Source: Pirellulales bacterium
GTDB lineage: Bacteria > Planctomycetota > Planctomycetia > Pirellulales > Thermoguttaceae
Length of the DNA: 51,433 nucleotides
Direction of reading: 5' to 3'
Assembly: GCA_013360685.1 (NCBI GenBank)
Contig: JABWBD010000006.1
Span: forward strand, 1-51,433
The notes under the pieces were generated by a model. It was given only the letters and a program-made list of their open reading frames with translations, was not told the origin of the DNA and ran no database searches. The position numbers were made by a program, and so were the translations under genes. This document shows positions 50,116-51,433 of this stretch, piece by piece. The number at the start of each line of letters is the position of its first letter. Positions within the stretch are counted from its first letter, which is position 1.

Positions 50116-51433
50116 TCACTCGGCGGCGGGCTCCCTCAGGCGACTGCGGCGGTTGCCGTAGGCGGCATAGAGGACGAGACCCGCTGCCAGCCATATCCCG
50201 AATCGCTTCCAGGCGAGGGTCGGAAGGCCGAGCATCAACCAGAGGCAAGCCCCGATTCCGAGCAGGGGGATCCACGGCAGCCAGGGTGTCTTGAAGGCAC
50301 GCGGCCGGTGCGGTTCGCGGCGGCGGAGGACGAGCACGCCCACGCAGACGATGAGAAATGCGGAAAGCGTGCCGATATTGCAGAGATCGGCCATTTCTTC
50401 GAGACTCGCCAGGGCTGCGCCTGCGGCCACGAAGATGCCGGTCAGGACCGTCGCGACGTGGGGTGTGCGAAAACGCGGATGGAGACGCGAGAGAGCGGAC
50501 GGAAGCAGGCCGTCGCGCGACATCGAAAAAAGAATCCGCGGCTGCCCCAATTGGAAAACCAGCAGTACGGCGGTGTGGGCGACGATCGAGCCGAAGGCCA
50601 CGATCCCGGCCGCCCAATTCATATCGACGACGCGCATCGCCACGGAGAGCGGCTCGGCCGTGTCGAGTTCCTGCCAGGGAATCATGCCGGTCAGGACCAC
50701 GGCCACTACGACGTAGATCGTCGTGCACACGGCCAGCGAGCCGAGGATGCCGATCGGCAGGTCCCGCTTGGGATTGCGGCATTCCTCGGCGGCCGTCGAA
50801 ACGGCGTCGAAGCCGATGAAGGCGAAGAACACGACCGCTGCCCCCGCCTGGATGCCTGCCCAACCGTTGGGAGCGAAAGGATGCCAGTTCTGCGGCCTGA
50901 CGTAATAGCACCCGACGACGACGAAGAACCCGAGCACGAGCAGCTTGATGCCGACCATGACGCTATTGAACCAGGCGCTCTGGCGGATGCCGAGCACCAA
51001 CACGAGGGTGAGCGCCGTGACGATGAAGACCGCCGGCAGGTTGAAAATCACGGGGATTCCCAGCACGCGCGGGGCCGCCGCGAGGATCTCGGGAGTGTTG
51101 AGCGCCGTGCGGAGATCGGTGGCAAGGTAGCTGGGAAACTCGATGCCGAAGCCCCGCAGGAACTCGCAGAAGTATCCCGACCAGGAGACGGCCACGGCGA
51201 TGTTTCCCACCGCGTATTCCAGGACCAGGTCCCAGCCGATGATCCAGGCGACGATCTCGCCGAGGGTGGAATAGGCGTAGGTGTACGCGCTGCCGGAGAT
51301 GGGCGTGAGCGAGGCGAACTCGGCGTAGCACAGGGCGGTGAACGCACAGGCCACGCCGGTGAGGAGAAAAGATACCGCCAGGGCGGGACCGGCGCCGGGG
51401 CGGGCGGCGTCGCCGGCGGCCGCCGTGCCCACC
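50116..51433 (-). CDS. APC-family amino-acid permease, 5' end outside the window
   Basis: Inner-membrane amino-acid/polyamine transporter, 438 residues visible; the first helix and start codon lie beyond 51433. Conserved parts are LCYAEFASLTPISGSAYTYA (helix 2-3), GWDLVLEYAVGNIAVAVSW and FFAFIGFDAVSTAAEECRNP (the signature of cationic amino-acid transporters). ISFLVC-type late helices and LRRREPHRPRAFKTPWLPW also appear. About eleven helices are seen in the fragment. It is convergent with the FHA operon. Confidence 0.92.
   Translation of the reverse strand, partial: VGTAAAGDAARPGAGPALAVSFLLTGVACAFTALCYAEFASLTPISGSAYTYAYSTLGEIVAWIIGWDLVLEYAVGNIAVAVSWSGYFCEFLRGFGIEFPSYLATDLRTALNTPEILAAAPRVLGIPVIFNLPAVFIVTALTLVLVLGIRQSAWFNSVMVGIKLLVLGFFVVVGCYYVRPQNWHPFAPNGWAGIQAGAAVVFFAFIGFDAVSTAAEECRNPKRDLPIGILGSLAVCTTIYVVVAVVLTGMIPWQELDTAEPLSVAMRVVDMNWAAGIVAFGSIVAHTAVLLVFQLGQPRILFSMSRDGLLPSALSRLHPRFRTPHVATVLTGIFVAAGAALASLEEMADLCNIGTLSAFLIVCVGVLVLRRREPHRPRAFKTPWLPWIPLLGIGACLWLMLGLPTLAWKRFGIWLAAGLVLYAAYGNRRSRLREPAAE

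Overview
The window looks like chromosomal DNA from a planctomycete, probably a Pirellulales-type bacterium. The evidence is high GC, a formylglycine sulfatase next to a Tat-exported Gfo/Idh/MocA oxidoreductase, two DUF4838 proteins, an NPCBM-domain protein, many large secreted proteins, and a Ser/Thr kinase beside FHA proteins. ATGA-type gene overlaps are frequent. No tRNA, rRNA, CRISPR array, integrase or transposase gene was seen, but several families of short palindromic repeats are scattered through the window.

Layout. (1) 0.2-4.8 kb: sulfatase and oxidoreductase (minus strand), then a LarA-like protein (plus strand). Two copies of one ~100 bp palindromic element sit exactly on the stop codons of the sulfatase and the LarA-like gene. 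(2) 4.8-5.5 kb: a gene-free block of old palindromic repeats. (3) 5.5-7.5 kb: a HEAT-repeat protein and a small membrane protein. (4) 7.9-16 kb: an overlapping plus-strand series made of an NPCBM protein, an intact S1C (HtrA-like) serine protease, two relatives with destroyed active sites (the second also fused to PDZ domains and a nucleophile-less alpha/beta-hydrolase domain), a small membrane protein and a secreted glycerophosphodiesterase. (5) 16-22.4 kb: xseA, a VIT1/CCC1 transporter, a decayed propeller gene, and a tightly overlapping glpK-glpD operon. (6) 22.6-24.6 kb: a BNR-repeat sialidase-like protein and a DUF5678 plus retropepsin-like pair with its own promoter. (7) 24.6-39.8 kb: a carbohydrate locus with two DUF4838 proteins, a TIM-barrel glycosidase-like protein, a heparinase II/III-like lyase and a propeller/FN3 protein. 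One DUF4838 gene carries a frameshift that separates its LamG domain. (8) 39.9-41.5 kb: an uncharacterised gene and the abutting remnants of a DUF4038 and a DUF4870 gene. (9) 41.5-50.1 kb: a large Ser/Thr kinase divergent from three consecutive FHA-domain genes, the last joining a cytoplasmic FHA domain through one membrane helix to a CsgG/LpoB-like outer domain. Two 93 bp palindromic elements lie between kinase and FHA genes. (10) 50.1 kb to the end: an APC amino-acid permease cut by the window edge.

The two regions most likely to hold something undescribed are the protease/pseudoprotease cassette (7.9-14.9 kb) and the kinase/FHA locus (41.5-49.8 kb). In the first, one active protease is co-transcribed with two catalytically dead paralogues whose 5' ends are invaded by palindromic repeats that stay in frame. 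In the second, a kinase sits beside phosphothreonine readers, one of which spans the membrane. All assignments come from reading the sequence and recalling family motifs; no database search was run.
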